From Dromiciops gliroides (lineage: Eukaryota > Chordata > Mammalia > Microbiotheria > Microbiotheriidae), in contig NC_057862.1 of the NCBI RefSeq assembly GCF_019393635.1, forward strand, positions 414,522,669 to 414,586,668: a DNA stretch of 64,000 bases, given 5' to 3'. The position numbers and the translations under genes are program-made. Positions 21,434 through 32,130 of the stretch are shown piece by piece. The notes under the pieces are model-generated. The model saw only the letters and a program-made list of their open reading frames with translations, did not search any database and had not been told where the DNA came from. Position 1 is the stretch's first letter. Each line of letters starts with the position of its first letter.

Positions 21434-22391
21434 AAATTGGATGGATATATAGAAGAAATTACATTTAGACAAATAGTTCATACTTTATAGAAAGAAAAGC
21501 TCCAAATGGACATATGATCTAGATCTAGAGAAACATGCAAGAAATTTGTCTATAGGTTCTATGGATAGGAGTTAAGTTCCTAACCAAACAAGGAATAGAG
21601 AAGAATACAACATAACATGGCTAATTTTGATTACACAAAATTGAAAAGATTTTGCACAAAAAATCTAATAAAGGGAAGATTAAAAGGGAAATGGCTAAAA
21701 AAAATCTTTATAGCAGGTTTGTCTGATAACAGTCTCATTTCAAGATGTATAAGGAAGCAACTGATTTGAATTTATAAGATAACCATTTCCCAATTGTTAA
21801 ATGGTCTAAGGATATATGTCACAAGGGAAGAAACCCAGGCTATAAATAGCTATATTAAAAAATGCTCCAAATCACTACTAATTAGAGAAATGCAAATTAA
21901 AGCAATTCTGAGATTCCACTTCACACTCATCAAAGTGGCAAAGATAACAAAGAAGGGAAATGATAAATGTTGGAGGGTCTGTGGGAAAATAAACACGTTA
22001 AATGGGTACAACCATTCTAGAAAACAATTTAGAATTAGACACAAAAAGCTACTAAATATTGTATGCCCTTTGGTACAGATATAATATTACTAGGCCTATA
22101 CCACCCCCCCCCCCAAAATTAAAGAAGTATGAAGATGTCCTTTGTATACAAAAATATTAATTAAAAGCTCTTTTTGTGGTGGCAAAGAACTGGAAACTAA
22201 GATGGTCAAAAATTTTGAAAGACTAAATTAAGAAGTGGTATGTGAATGTGATGAATGACTATTGTGCTTTAAGAAATGAGGAAGCAGATGATTTCAAAAA
22301 GGCGTGGAAAGACATATAAACTGATGCAGAATGAAGTGAGCAGAGCCAAAAGAACAATTTATACTATCATATCAATATTATAACTGATCCA
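21434..22391 (+). pseudogene. L1 ORF2 C-terminal relic
   Basis: The frame 21794-22084 is open for 96 codons and includes KKCSKSLLIREMQIKAILRF, then KVAKITKKGNDKCWRVCGKI, matching the L1 ORF2 C-terminus (LAIREMQIK...NNRCWRGCGEIGTL). It is the distal part of the same L1 that starts at 18360. It is cut at about 22391 by a second L1 3' end. Confidence 0.8.
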
Positions 22392-23130
22392 AACCTTCTG
22401 GATAGCAATTTGGAACTTTGCCCAAAAGGCTATGAAAACTGTGCATACCCTTTGACCCAGCAATATCACTACTAGGTCTGTATCCCAAAGAGATTTTAAA
22501 AAAGAAAAAGGAAAGAAAGAAAATTATATGTACGAACTATTTATAGGAGCTCTTTTAGTGATGACAAAGAATTGGAAACTGCAGGAATGTTCTCAGTTGG
22601 GGAATGGCTGAACAAGTTGTGGAATATAATTGTGACAGAATACTATTATAATATAAGACATGATGAGAAGGATGCTGTCAAAAAAACCTGGAAAGACTTA
22701 CATGAAGTGATGCAAAGTGAAGTGATCAGAACCAGAACATAGTATACAGTAATAGCAATATTGTATAATGAACAACTGTGAATGACTAATTTTCAGCAAT
22801 ACAATGATCCAAGACAATTCCTAAGGACTTATGATGAAAAATGCTGTCCACCTCTAGAGAAAGAACTGATGGAGTAAAAAAGCAGATTAAAGCATACTTT
22901 TAACTTTATTTTGGGTTATTTTTGTCTGTGTTTTTTCACAACATAATGAATATGGAAATGTGTTATGCATGACTACACATGTATACTCTATATTGAATTG
23001 CTTATCTTCTCAGGTAGGGGTGGGGGAGGGAGAGAGAAAGAGAATTTGGAAACCGAAAATTTTTAAAATATCTTATAAATTATTTCTACATGTAATTAGA
23101 AAAAATTTAAATATCAATATAAAAATAAAC
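22392..23130 (+). repeat. L1 3' end inserted in an older L1
   Basis: Starts TTCTGGATAGCAATTTGGAA and runs through GGGGAATGGCTGAACAAGTT, AACTGATGGAG and CTACACATGTATACTCTATA to an A-rich tail. It repeats the last part of the upstream L1, so it is a second, 5'-truncated element. Confidence 0.75.
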
Positions 23131-23345
23131 AATTTTATAAGATGATTGACTTATGAAGAACTTTTATATACTGTTGAAAAGTTAAGTGAAAATAATAGAA
23201 ACATTTATATACTAACAACTACAATGTAAAACAAACAATGTAAAAACAAGCTATAAGAACTGTGATCAAGACAAGGATCACCCATTATTCTAGAGGACTA
23301 ATAGTGAAACATGCTATCTGTGACAGGAACATAAAAAATTTAGAA
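23131..23345 (+). repeat. L1 3' UTR remnant
   Basis: AGCTATAAGAACTGTGATCA and GGATCACCCATTATTCTAGA look like the displaced distal end of the L1 at 21434. Confidence 0.5.
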
Positions 23346-23369
23346 TGCAGAATAAGACACAAAGGTGGA

Positions 23370-23490
23370 TGCAGATAGATAGATGATGCATGATAGATAG
23401 ATACATAGGTGTGTCTCTGTGTCTGTGTGTATATGACTACCTACACATATATTTATATATGCATATATATATAACATATATACATTTCAT
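23370..23490. repeat. low-complexity (GATA)/(TATATG) tract
   Basis: Runs of GATA units (about 23373-23402) followed by TATATA/TGTGTC-rich sequence. Confidence 0.85.
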
Positions 23491-23499
23491 TTGTCACCT

Positions 23500-23917
23500 G
23501 GCTGCACTACTTTGGGATTTCTCTGGCTCCTCCATCCTGTCCCTGGAAGCTCATAATTAGGAAAACCTCATCTCATAAGAGCTCATCAGTCTTAGTAATC
23601 TACCTCATCACCACCCTCTGTCTTTCTGACTGGAGGGTGGGGTCATGAACTCCAAACTTCCATTTAAGGTGAGAGCTCAGCTCAGACATCTAATTTCTAC
23701 CTGGTTTGTACTACTTTGGATCTTCTTTGACTTTTTCGCCATGTCCTGTTGGACACCTCTCTTTCTCCCCTACTTTTCAACTTCTTTTTGTGTGCTATCT
23801 TCCCTCATTAGATTGTATCCTTGAGGGCAGGGACTGTCTTTCTTTTTCCTCTTGGAACCCCTGGAGCTTAGCATAGTGCCTGGAACATAATGGACACTTA
23901 ATAAATGTTTATTGACT

Positions 23918-23918
<1 letters not shown>
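23500..23918 (+). repeat. repeat with L2-type 3' end
   Basis: The last 110 bp read GATTGTATCCTTGAGGGCAG, CATAGTGCCTGGAACATAAT and TTAATAAATGTTTATTGACT, an L2-type terminus. The upstream part is L2-like but diverged. Confidence 0.65.

Positions 23919-23945
<27 letters not shown>
23919..23945. repeat. (TC)n microsatellite
   Basis: Pure TC units directly after the L2-type end. Confidence 0.95.
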
Positions 23946-23949
<4 letters not shown>

Positions 23950-24198
23950 CATATGTATGCATGTTTTTACACATATATACACACAATATACATATACATG
24001 TGTGTGGACACGCACGCAATGCTTGTATGTAGTCATTATATACAACCATGAGGAAATTGAGGGATTTGTTTTGCTTGACTATGCACATTTGTTACAAAAA
24101 ATTTGTTTTTCTTTTTTTCTTTTATCCCAGTGGAGGTGGGCAGTGGGTAAGAGAAAAGATATATTTGCTAGTTTGTCTTTAAAAAACAGGTGCCACAG
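23946..24198. other. unassigned; possible L1 3' UTR
   Basis: GGGATTTGTTTTGCTTGACT, ACATTTGTTACAAAAAATTT and AGTGGAGGTGGGCAGTGGG resemble a marsupial LINE 3' UTR I recall, but I cannot assign it firmly. Confidence 0.35.
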
Positions 24199-24214
24199 GG
24201 CAGGGTGGGGGGGG

Positions 24215-24374
24215 GGAGGGCAGCTAGGTGGCGCAGTGGATAAAGCACCTAAAGCACTGGTCCTGGATTCAGGAGGACCTGAGTTCAAATGCAGCCTCAG
24301 ACACTTGACACTTACTAGCTGTGTGACCCTGAGCAAGTCACTTAACCCCCATTGCCCTGCAAAACAACAACAAC
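24215..24374 (+). repeat. tRNA-headed SINE with 9-bp internal duplication
   Basis: ATAAAGCACCTAAAGCACTG replaces the usual single AAAGCACC, a tandem slip in the head. Near-identical flanks (AAAAAACAGGTGCCACAG / AAAAACCAGGTGCCATAG) give the target site. A G-rich run at 24199-24214 precedes the head. Confidence 0.88.
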
Positions 24375-24684
24375 AAAAAAACCAGGTGCCATAGATGTAA
24401 ACTGTTGCATGCATTTTAATGAGACCATTGTTATTAGTTTTACTTAATTGTTTTACTTTGTTACAAAAGACTTCTCATGAAGTGGAAGCAACTAGTAAAT
24501 GTATATAATATAAAAACAAAACACACAACTTTAAAGTAATTATTAGTGATGTGAAAAAATTTCACATTATTATTAATAACTTTATTTTTTGAGAAAAATT
24601 TTAAAATATCCTTTAACCACATTTGTTTGGGGATTTTTCTAGGTCTTACATATTTGTGATAATTTCTTATATAATTCAGATGTT
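24375..24684. other. unassigned AT-rich
   Basis: Nothing recognised. Confidence 0.4.
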
Positions 24685-24980
24685 GGCAGTTAAGTAGCAT
24701 AATGGATAGGAAGTTGGTGTCAGGAAGACCTGAGTTTAAATATTGTCTCAGATACTTATTAGTTATGTAACCCTGGGCAAGTCATTTAACCTTTTTCCAC
24801 TTGAATTTCTTCATCTGTAAAATGGGGGTAACAGGAATGTTGTGAGGATTAAATGAGATAGCATATGAAAGAGATTTGCAAACTTTAAAACATGTATGTA
24901 TATAGGTATAGGTTTAAGTTTAGGGATACGTATGTGTATATGTATGTTTGTGTATATGTATATGTACATATATATGTATA
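24685..24980 (+). repeat. CORE-SINE with (TATGTA)n tail
   Basis: GGCAGTTAAGTAGCATAATG, ATTAGTTATGTAACCCTGGG and GTTGTGAGGATTAAATGAGA in order. A TATGTA/TATATG low-complexity tract follows at about 24890-24980. Confidence 0.75.
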
Positions 24981-24981
24981 T

Positions 24982-25425
24982 TGTGGTGATTAGACATTTA
25001 TGAGAGTGCCCTGTCTCTGTCCCAAGTTGTAGGAAACTTAGCTGAGGTTTCTAGTATATCGCTACTTAGAAATTAGAGGCTGTAGCACCAGTTTGGGGCA
25101 TTAAACATTTATTAAAACATATTAAATATTAGTAAAGAGATAGCATGTGGCTCAGAAAGGACCAAGAGCTCAGCGTGGCTGCCTCCTCCAAGTTCCAGGG
25201 GAAAGAGCACAAGAGAGAGCAGAAGCTTCCTGTGGTTCCATAGGAGAGGCAGCCCTTTCACACTGCTCAAAGCTGATTGGCTAGCATCATTCAAATGTTT
25301 TGGTTTACTAGACTTGAGGGTGGTCTGGAGCAGTATGTGCTGATGTCAGAATACAAAAGACAAACCCTTTCAGGGGAAGGCTTTCAGGTAGGTGTGGTTT
25401 TAATCTCTAATCATCTCTATTCACA
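24982..25425 (-). mobile_element. LTR, family A, copy 2, antisense
   Basis: Reverse of LTR A: the polyadenylation block appears as TTTATTAAAACATATTAAAT, and AAAGCTGATTGGCTAGC is the reverse of the CCAATCAGCTT box at 35617. Both copies also share the reverse-frame peptide LEGGLE. The ends (TGTGGTGATTAG; TATTCACA) are approximate, and no target duplication is found. Confidence 0.7.
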
Positions 25426-25492
25426 GTCCAAGGTCCAGCTACATTTCTTTTGGAATTCTGACTCTGGGCTGGCCTTAAAAAAGATCAGGTAA

Positions 25493-25666
25493 GGGGGCAG
25501 CTAGGTGGTGCAGTGGATAAAGCCCCACCCCTGGATTCAGGAATACCTGAGTTCAAATCCGGCCTCAGACACTTGACACTTACTAGCTGTGTGACCCTGG
25601 GCAAGTCACATAACCCCCATTGCCCTGCAAAAAAAAAAAAACAAAAAAAAAAAAACAAAAAAAAAG
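25493..25666 (+). repeat. tRNA-headed SINE, near consensus
   Basis: Few differences from other copies and a long A-tail. AAAGATCAGGTAA repeats exactly at 25480-25492 and 25667-25679. Low divergence and intact flanks suggest a relatively young insertion. Confidence 0.93.
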
Positions 25667-25679
25667 AAAGATCAGGTAA

Positions 25680-26044
25680 AGCTCTCTGGGGCTCATAGAA
25701 CCCCATTGTTTTCTCACAATATGTATATGTACATGTATATACATACCTATGCTTTATGGACATGCTGTACATTTTACATATATGTAATACACATATATTA
25801 ATATATGCTTATTTAGCAATGATATTTAAGACTTTTTTTCCCAAAACCAACTATTTCTTTTCTTATCCTACATACATGTTGTTCAGGCAAAAGCTTTTCA
25901 ATTTCATGTTGTAAACAAAACATTTATTTTATTCCTTGTTTTCATTAAAAATTCTCATTCTAGCTATAGTTATGAAACATATTCATTTCCCTCCTATGTA
26001 ACTGTTTAGATTTAAGTCAAGTATCTATTTGATTGTACATAGGT
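25680..26044 (-). repeat. probable antisense L1, AT-rich
   Basis: GTTCAGGCAAAAGCTTTTCA and ATTTCATGTTGTAAACAAAA at about 25880 resemble the reverse of L1 ORF2. The rest is AT-rich and unassigned. Confidence 0.45.
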
Positions 26045-26505
26045 TCATAGATGTATAGCTGTGAGATATCTTAGAGGTCATCAAATCCAATCCCCTCACT
26101 TTAGTTCAGAAAAGTTAAGTGATGTGCCGAAGTTCACACAACTAAAAAGGGTTTGAAGCAAGATTTGAATCCAGGTCTTCCTGACCGCATGTCCATTCTC
26201 CATTCGTGATAGAACTTTGTATATTATATCAAACAAAGTACAGCTCTGAACATAGCTTTGTTGTTGTTCAATCACTTTTAGTCATGTCCTATTCGTCATG
26301 ACCCTATTTTAGGGTTTTCTTGGCAAAGACACTGGAATGGTTTGTCATTTCCTTCTCTACTTATTTACAGATGAGGAAACTGAGACAAAAAGGGTGAAGT
26401 GACTTGCCCAGGGTCACTTAAGTGTCTGAGGCCAGATTTCAACTCAGAAAGATGAGTCTTCCTGACTACAGGCCCTGCACCCCATCCCCTGCACCACCTA
26501 GCTCA
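26045..26505 (-). repeat. MIR antisense followed by CORE-SINE antisense
   Basis: 26050-26200 has GTTAAGTGATGTGCCGAAGT and TTTGAATCCAGGTCTTCCTG. 26255-26505 has GTTGTTCAATCACTTTTAGT, GGCAAAGACACTGGAATGGT and GATGAGGAAACTGAGACAAA, the long CORE-SINE in reverse. Confidence 0.75.
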
Positions 26506-26509
26506 CTTT

Positions 26510-27100
26510 GTAGCATTTGCCAAATTGCCTTACTGTTTTTCCAAAAATTCTTGTGAGATTTTCCCCAAGTAGTGTGTGTTCTTGGATTTACAGAATAATG
26601 GATTACTGGGTAGTTATTTCTGATTCTTAATTATTTAGTCCCTCCCATTAATCTGATTCTCTGCTTTGTAGATCTTTTCAAAATAGTTTTGATGATTATT
26701 GCTTTATGGAATCATTTGAAATCTGGAAATACCCTCTTCTCAGTCCTACATTTTTCATAATTTTCCTTGATATTGCAGACTTCTTGCTCCTGCAAATTAG
26801 CTTTGTTATTAATTTTTTAGTTCTGTGAAGTAGCCCTTTAGTAATTTGATAGTAATTTGATAGTTCTAAATATGTAAATTAATTTAGGTAATCATGATTG
26901 TTTTTATTATGTTGGTGTTGTCTAACCATGAGTAGAAACTGTCCCTCCAGTTTTTTAAGTCATTTGTTATCTATTTTAAAAGTATTTTGTGAAGTCTTGA
27001 TTGTGACTTGGTCAATTGACTAACACAGATTTTGTGTATTTTATGTTATTGGAAATTTACACGTTATTTCCTCTTGGATTTTATTATTACTCCATTGGTA
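26510..27100 (-). pseudogene. L1 ORF2 relic, antisense, part 1
   Basis: AATAGTTTTGATGATTATTG, TAAATTAATTTAGGTAATCA and TTTATTATGTTGGTGTTGTC follow the reverse of L1 ORF2. It is interrupted by L2 at about 27120 and resumes at 27340. Confidence 0.7.
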
Positions 27101-27119
27101 TGTTCTTTCTGGCCCACCA

Positions 27120-27338
27120 TTTTGGTGGCTGGCTCAGATTGACAATGTTTCATTCCCTTTCCAGATTGTTTTTCTGACTGTCTGGATTTCACCACCATGC
27201 CCTGGCACAGGGACTGTAAGCTCCTTAAGGGCAGAAACTACCTTTCTTTTTACTTGGATTTGTTTCCATGGTGCTTAGCAGAGTGTCTGTCACACAGGGA
27301 GCACTTATCAAATGCTTCTTGGCTGTTGCTTGTTTCCT
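27120..27338 (+). repeat. L2-type 3' end inserted in L1
   Basis: CTGTAAGCTCCTTAAGGGCA, then GTGCTTAGCAGAGTGTCTGT and CACTTATCAAATGCTTCTTG. Antisense L1 lies on both sides. Confidence 0.65.
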
Positions 27339-27339
27339 C

Positions 27340-27740
27340 TATTATGCTGCTTTGCTAAAGCTATTTTCTTAAATACTTTTCTGATTCTTTAGGGTTTTCC
27401 AAATATACTACCACATCATCTATAAATAGGGGCAATTAATTGTTTCTCTCCTTTGCTGATGGTTAAGGCTTTAATTTACTTGTCTTATATTATTCTCTTT
27501 CCTCTTCAGCTTTATAACTTTTTTTTTTTTTTGCGGGGCAATGGGGGTTAAGTGACTTGCCCAGAGTCACACAGCTAGTAAATGTCAAGTGTCTGAGGCC
27601 AGATTTGAACTCAGGTATTCCTGAATCCAGGGCCGGTACTTTATCCACTGCGCCACCTAGCTGCCCCCAGCTTTATAACTTTTTAAAAATTAGATTTGAA
27701 AGACTTCAGGCATATGTTTTAATAATCTATCCCTGACCAT
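27340..27740 (-). pseudogene. L1 ORF2 relic, antisense, part 2
   Basis: TTTAGGGTTTTCCAAATATA, CATCATCTATAAATAGGGGC and GGTTAAGGCTTTAATTTACT match the reverse L1 stretch about the AAATATACTATCATATCATC block. Split by the SINE at 27521. Confidence 0.65.
27521..27667 (-). repeat. tRNA-headed SINE, antisense, in L1
   Basis: Poly-T then GCGGGGCAATGGGGGTTAAG to GCGCCACCTAGCTGCCCC. CAGCTTTATAACTT repeats at 27507-27520 and 27668-27681. Confidence 0.93.
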
Positions 27741-27749
27741 GAGTTCTTT

Positions 27750-28426
27750 ACTCCTACGTTTTAAGCTATGTTCCAGAAATTTAATCCCATTCCCATCTTC
27801 TTCCCCATTGTTTACTGCCCAAATCTATCTGTTTTTCTGAAATTCTTAGTTTCAGTAAGCAGTGCTGATGACAATACAAGCAGTATCCCTAAGCTCTTCC
27901 TTCAGTCTTTTGCCTGGGGTTCCATCATCTTTAGCAATGCTTTCTAGATTTCCTCTGGTAGTACCGTTTGTGTCCATGTAAATCATCCGAAGTGGGTAGT
28001 AATCATCTGATTTGACTAACATGGGGAGGTTTGGTGACATCTTTGGCATCCTGGGAAGACAACAAACTTTTCTGAGGTTGGTATCAAATTGACAAATAGC
28101 TGTCTCATGATTTCTCATTAGGGAGCCATCAACCACCACCTTTCATCTCTTCTTCCTCTGAACCTTGCTTAATCTCTCACATGACAGCACCTGTGTATCT
28201 ACATGGTCATTCCTTTGAGGACAAAAAGATACTTCCTCCTCTGAAAATGCAGCTCCCTCCTCTTTGGGAAGTGCTTCATATCTGTTACTTAGCTCCAAAT
28301 GTTCGGTTTTTCTCCTCCTATTTCTTCTCTGTGTCACAATCTTCCATCCTCTAACCCTCTAACTCAGGCCAGAATCTCCCTTTCTCTTTAGATACATTTC
28401 TTTTCTTTGTTTTTCACCATGAAGCG
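27750..28426 (-). pseudogene. L3/CR1-clade LINE ORF1 relic with esterase region
   Basis: Minus-strand frame 28337 to 27852 is in one phase, broken by a single TGA at 28143-28145. It reads NRYEALPKEEG upstream and then VVDGSLMRN, KVCCLP, SDDYYPL and GNLE. CR1-type ORF1 proteins end in an SGNH/GDSL-like esterase with VVGDSLLRG, REVCCLPGA, DYYPLL and HVGTND in that order. Here GDSL reads DGSL and GTND reads DTNG, so catalytic motifs are damaged. It is a dead copy; the role in the source element was as the ORF1 accessory protein. Family level (L3 or another CR1) is not certain. Confidence 0.7.
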
Positions 28427-28568
28427 CCCCCTTTTTGTGGGGCAATGAGGGTTAAGTGATTTGCCCAAGGTCACATAGCTAGTGTCAAGTGTCTGAGGCT
28501 GGATTTGAACTCAGGTCCTCCTGAATCGAGGGCCAGTGCTATATCCACTATACCACCTAGCTGCCCCT
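28427..28568 (-). repeat. tRNA-headed SINE, antisense
   Basis: TGGGGCAATGAGGGTTAAGT to ACCACCTAGCTGCCCC. The flanks (GCCCCCTTTTT / GCCACCCTTTTT) give an approximate target duplication. Confidence 0.88.
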
Positions 28569-29030
28569 GCCACCCTTTTTTTTTTTAAGGAATGACATCA
28601 TTCTCTTTAATAACATGAACAGTTATTTCTAAGCCCTTTAGCCTTTTTTAAAACATTTAAAATAGAGCTTTTTAAAAAAACACATATATGTATATATAAA
28701 TATATAATATGTACACATATATTTTCATTTGGTAAATGCTATTATTATCTCTATTTTATAGATGAATAAACTGAAACTAGCTCATAGTAGATACTTGATA
28801 AATGCCTTTTGACTGACTATTTTGCAAAGTGCCTTATATCTGCTATCTTCGTGGAGTCCTCCAACAACCCTGTGAGGTAGCTGATACCGCTCCTGCTATC
28901 GCCATTTTACAGATGAGAAATCTGATGCTTGTAGATGTTAAATGACTGCCCATGGTCACACAGATCATAAATATCAAGAGTAACATTTGAACCCAGGTCT
29001 TTCTGAGAAGAAACCCAGCACTCTCCCTAT
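28569..29030 (-). repeat. AT-rich tract then antisense MIR
   Basis: 28670-28740 is TATATA-rich. 28740-29030 has CATTTTACAGATGAGAAATC, TGCCCATGGTCACACAGATC and TTGAACCCAGGTCTTTCTGA, antisense MIR. Confidence 0.65.
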
Positions 29031-29239
29031 AATACCATACTACCTCTTATGTCAATATGTCATTGCTCAGAAAACAACAAACAAAAAACTACCTAGGTTC
29101 TTATGGCTCCCTCTAGGATGGACTTTTGAATGCTGTGTAACCTCCCTTTGCATTCAGGATTCCCATACACAAAAACATTGACAAGATCTTTTGAACACTT
29201 CCAGAGAGCTCACTATCTATGTGTCCCATCCCATTTTGT

Positions 29240-29485
29240 TGCTGATTTTAGAAAGTTTTGCATGTAAAAATGACAATTCTGATTATATTAAATGTAAAAG
29301 TTTTTGCACAAACAAAACTAATGCAAGCAAGATTAGAAGGAAAGTAGAAAACTAGGAAACAATTTTTATAGCAAGCGTGTCTGATAAAGTCCTCATTTCT
29401 TGAATACATAGAGAACTAAGTCAAATTTATAAGAATAGAGGTCATTCCCCAATTGATAAATGGTCAAAGGGTATGAACAGAAATT
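29240..29485 (+). pseudogene. L1 ORF2 fragment, sense
   Basis: AAAAGTTTTTGCACAAACAA, GCAAGCGTGTCTGATAAAGT and CCCCAATTGATAAATGGTCA align in order with 21640-21810. 29031-29239 and 29486-29710 on either side are unassigned. Confidence 0.75.
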
Positions 29486-29711
29486 CTGCCTTTCCCCCAT
29501 CCTTTGCTGCAAAGTGATTCCCTGAACCTTAATGGAAGAATATTTCCTCTTTGCAGCACTTCCTTCCCCTCTGGAAGTAAGTGAATGAAAGCTTGGGATG
29601 GGCTTGCTTCAGATCATGTGTTCACTTAGAAGGGTGCTTCCTCAGAAGGATGTGCTACTATATTTAACAACAAACTTTTCAAAAAGTGGGGCACCCTTTT
29701 AAATCTAATCT

Positions 29712-29960
29712 GAGGCAGCTGGTAACACAATAGACAGAGCACTGTACTGAAATCAGGAAGACTTGAGTTCAAATCTAGCCTTTGATACTTACTAGCTATA
29801 TAACCCTGGGCAAGTCATTTAACCTCAGTTTCCCCAACTGTGAAATGCAGGAGATAATAATAGCACCTATTTTGCAGGGTTGCTGTGAAGATCAAATGAG
29901 AGATTTATAAAAAGTGCTTATCATAGTATTTGGAACATACTAGGTGTTATTATAAGTTAT
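29712..29960 (+). repeat. CORE-SINE, sense
   Basis: AGGCAGCTGGTAACACAATA, TTACTAGCTATATAACCCTG, GGGTTGCTGTGAAGATCAAA and AAAAAGTGCTTATCATAGTA in order. Confidence 0.75.
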
Positions 29961-30551
29961 AAGTATTATAAATGCTCCCCTTCTCCACCTTATTAACCTT
30001 TTCACTATAACTTTCTTAAGCCTAGACAATTAACAATAATTTTTAAAAATCAAGTTCTGAGCATTGTGGATTTCAGAGGTATAAATGCTTGTAACGGGCC
30101 TCTCTCAAAATCCAGTACAAGCTGGCTCCAGCATAGCTCTGCAAATATCCTCTGACTGCTTCTTGTGGGTCCTAAAGATTCAGGGATACATATTGTGTGA
30201 TGGTCATTTAATTGCTTTCTGAGACAGAACTCTATGGATATACTTTTAAATACTTTTAAAGAAGTAATTCCTTCCCCACAAACCACTTCTTCCTACCAGT
30301 CTGGAAGTAAATGTTCTACTTTCTAGAGGATTGAATGAGAGCACCCATCCAACTGCAAGCCATAAGCTCATGACCTCCTTGGCAAACCTGTACTTAAGAT
30401 GAAGCCACCTCCCATTTTTGTCTTCATTACAGGAACCTTGTAAGATTTCAAATGAAGGTGGTGTCTTTCTATCCTCAGGCACCCAAGCAGCAGAGTAGCG
30501 GTTACTGCAGTAATTGCAATGGTGAAAGAAGCAGAGACAAAGTGGTCAAAA

Positions 30552-30553
<2 letters not shown>
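29961..30553. other. unassigned
   Basis: No gene, repeat or clear motif cluster recognised. Confidence 0.4.

Positions 30554-30607
<54 letters not shown>
30554..30607. repeat. (AG)n microsatellite
   Basis: About 27 uninterrupted GA units. Confidence 0.98.
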
Positions 30608-30609
<2 letters not shown>

Positions 30610-30618
30610 CCTCACTAC

Positions 30619-30977
30619 TGTTAAGGGTTAAAATTCTAGCTAAACTGTCTAAAATATCTAATGAGTGGTCGCCAATAAATTATAAGCTTTAGCAAGAGTT
30701 AGACTTTTAAGCATTTATTAAGGAGAATAAGAATTTGGTAAAGAGAGAGAGAAAGGCCTAGATTCCTATCTATTAAAGGGAGAGCGCATTTCTAGCTCCC
30801 TTCTCCGCCAGAGTCCAGAGGAAAGAAAAACGAGCCTGAGCGCCAGTCTCTTCCTTCCTCCTCCCACTAGTCCGCGTCACTTCCTGAAGCCTGGTCTTGC
30901 CCTCAAAGACCTTTGCTTCATGGGCAGAACTCTTCTACAGTAAGTATCCAGCAGGTGGCATTATTCCAATCGTTACA
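30619..30977 (-). mobile_element. LTR, family B, copy 2, antisense, perfect 4-bp TSD
   Basis: 359 bp with TG...CA ends on the minus strand (TGTAACGATTGG ... CCTTAACA). The flank CTAC is exact at 30615-30618 and 30978-30981. Its minus-strand start runs parallel to the 19685 copy (GGAATAATGCCACCTGCTGG). A solo LTR: no internal retroviral sequence. The 4-bp duplication suits a class I (gammaretrovirus-like) ERV. Confidence 0.88.
30948..30959 (-). promoter_or_regulatory. CTCF core-motif match in LTR
   Basis: CCAGCAGGTGGC on the + strand is the reverse of GCCACCTGCTGG found in the 19685 LTR. It is an exact core match. Confidence 0.5.
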
Positions 30978-30981
30978 CTAC

Positions 30982-31940
30982 TGACCCCACTGGAGTAAAG
31001 AAAAAGAAACCACTTGTTATTGATCAGGCTATATTCAGTGGTGGTGAAATATAAAAAGGTTAATTAGCAGCTCTTGCAAAAATAACTATTTGCAAGTGTC
31101 TCATGCAGGCTTAACTATTAGCCTCTTATTTGATTGTAGTAGTAGCTATAAATTACTGGATTCTATTCTCATAAATTTATGCTTAACTTTCCATCTCCTG
31201 TGTGAAAATAAAACTACCTGTTCCATACTTGATTCATGTTTGGATTTGGGATACCTTCTTATTCCTCACCCCCGCCCTAGAGAATGTTATACTAGAGCCA
31301 GATTGTTCTTCAACAATCCAAGGTGAGGTTAGGATTAAAGCATTAAAACCCAAGGAGCCTAGTTCTCTTTTTAAGGAGATAGGCAATTCCAGAGCAATGA
31401 GCATAGAGAAAACTACTACAAGGGTAGGTAAAAGACAGGCATTGATGAAGATTGACAGGTCCTCTGACCTCAACTATGTGGCACTTGTCTAGAGAAGCCT
31501 CAAGGTAATATGCATGGCCCATTCATTACCTTCCAAGGGCATGACTGAGAGTCAAAAGGAATTCTTAATATAAATTAAGAATGAGGCCCTAAAACAAATA
31601 AGAATGAGAGCTGGAGGACTTTCCTCCAAAAAAGAGGAGAGAAGGTATTGAAACGGAGAGAAAAGTCCCTTGCCCCCTGTACTAATGGCTGATCTTGGAA
31701 CTTTCTTCAGTACCTAGAGCCTCCTCACCCTGAACAGCCCATGTCTCCTGAGGTTCAGTTATTGGCTGCTCTGTTTTTATCTTCCTCCCAGCCCTGCCCC
31801 TAACTTCTTCTGGACTTCCCCTTTACATTTAACTATCTCTCCCCTACCTTATACATTCAGCTAAGACTACCCTTTCTTGTATTAAGATTGTGAGAATGAT
31901 ACCACAGCTTGTTTCTTGTAGTTACTTGTCCCACTTAAAT
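30982..31940. other. unassigned
   Basis: No repeat family or gene recognised across about 950 bp. Short frames on both strands overlap each other and lack coding features. Confidence 0.4.
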
Positions 31941-31944
31941 GTGT

Positions 31945-32130
31945 TGCTAGGTGGCTCAGTGGATAAAATGCTGTGCTTTGAGTCAAGAAGACCTGATTTC
32001 AAACCCAGATTTCTGAAACATTGACTGTGAGATCCTGGGCAAGTCTCTTTCCTCCTCCTTTTCCTCAGCTGTCAGATGAAGAGATTGGACTCAGTGAGTC
32101 CCTATCATGTCTAATTTTATGATCTTATGA
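31945..32130 (+). repeat. CORE-SINE, sense
   Basis: GCTAGGTGGCTCAGTGGATA, GAGTCAAGAAGACCTGATTT and GATCCTGGGCAAGTCTCTTT in family order. Confidence 0.75.

Noticed and set aside
24079..24414. Recurring protein-like frame (GQWGLSDLPRVTQLVSVKCL) seen at about 24.1, 25.5, 41.9 and 49.8 kb
   Set aside because: It looks like a gene family but is the translation of the tRNA-headed SINE in one frame; every instance coincides with a SINE.
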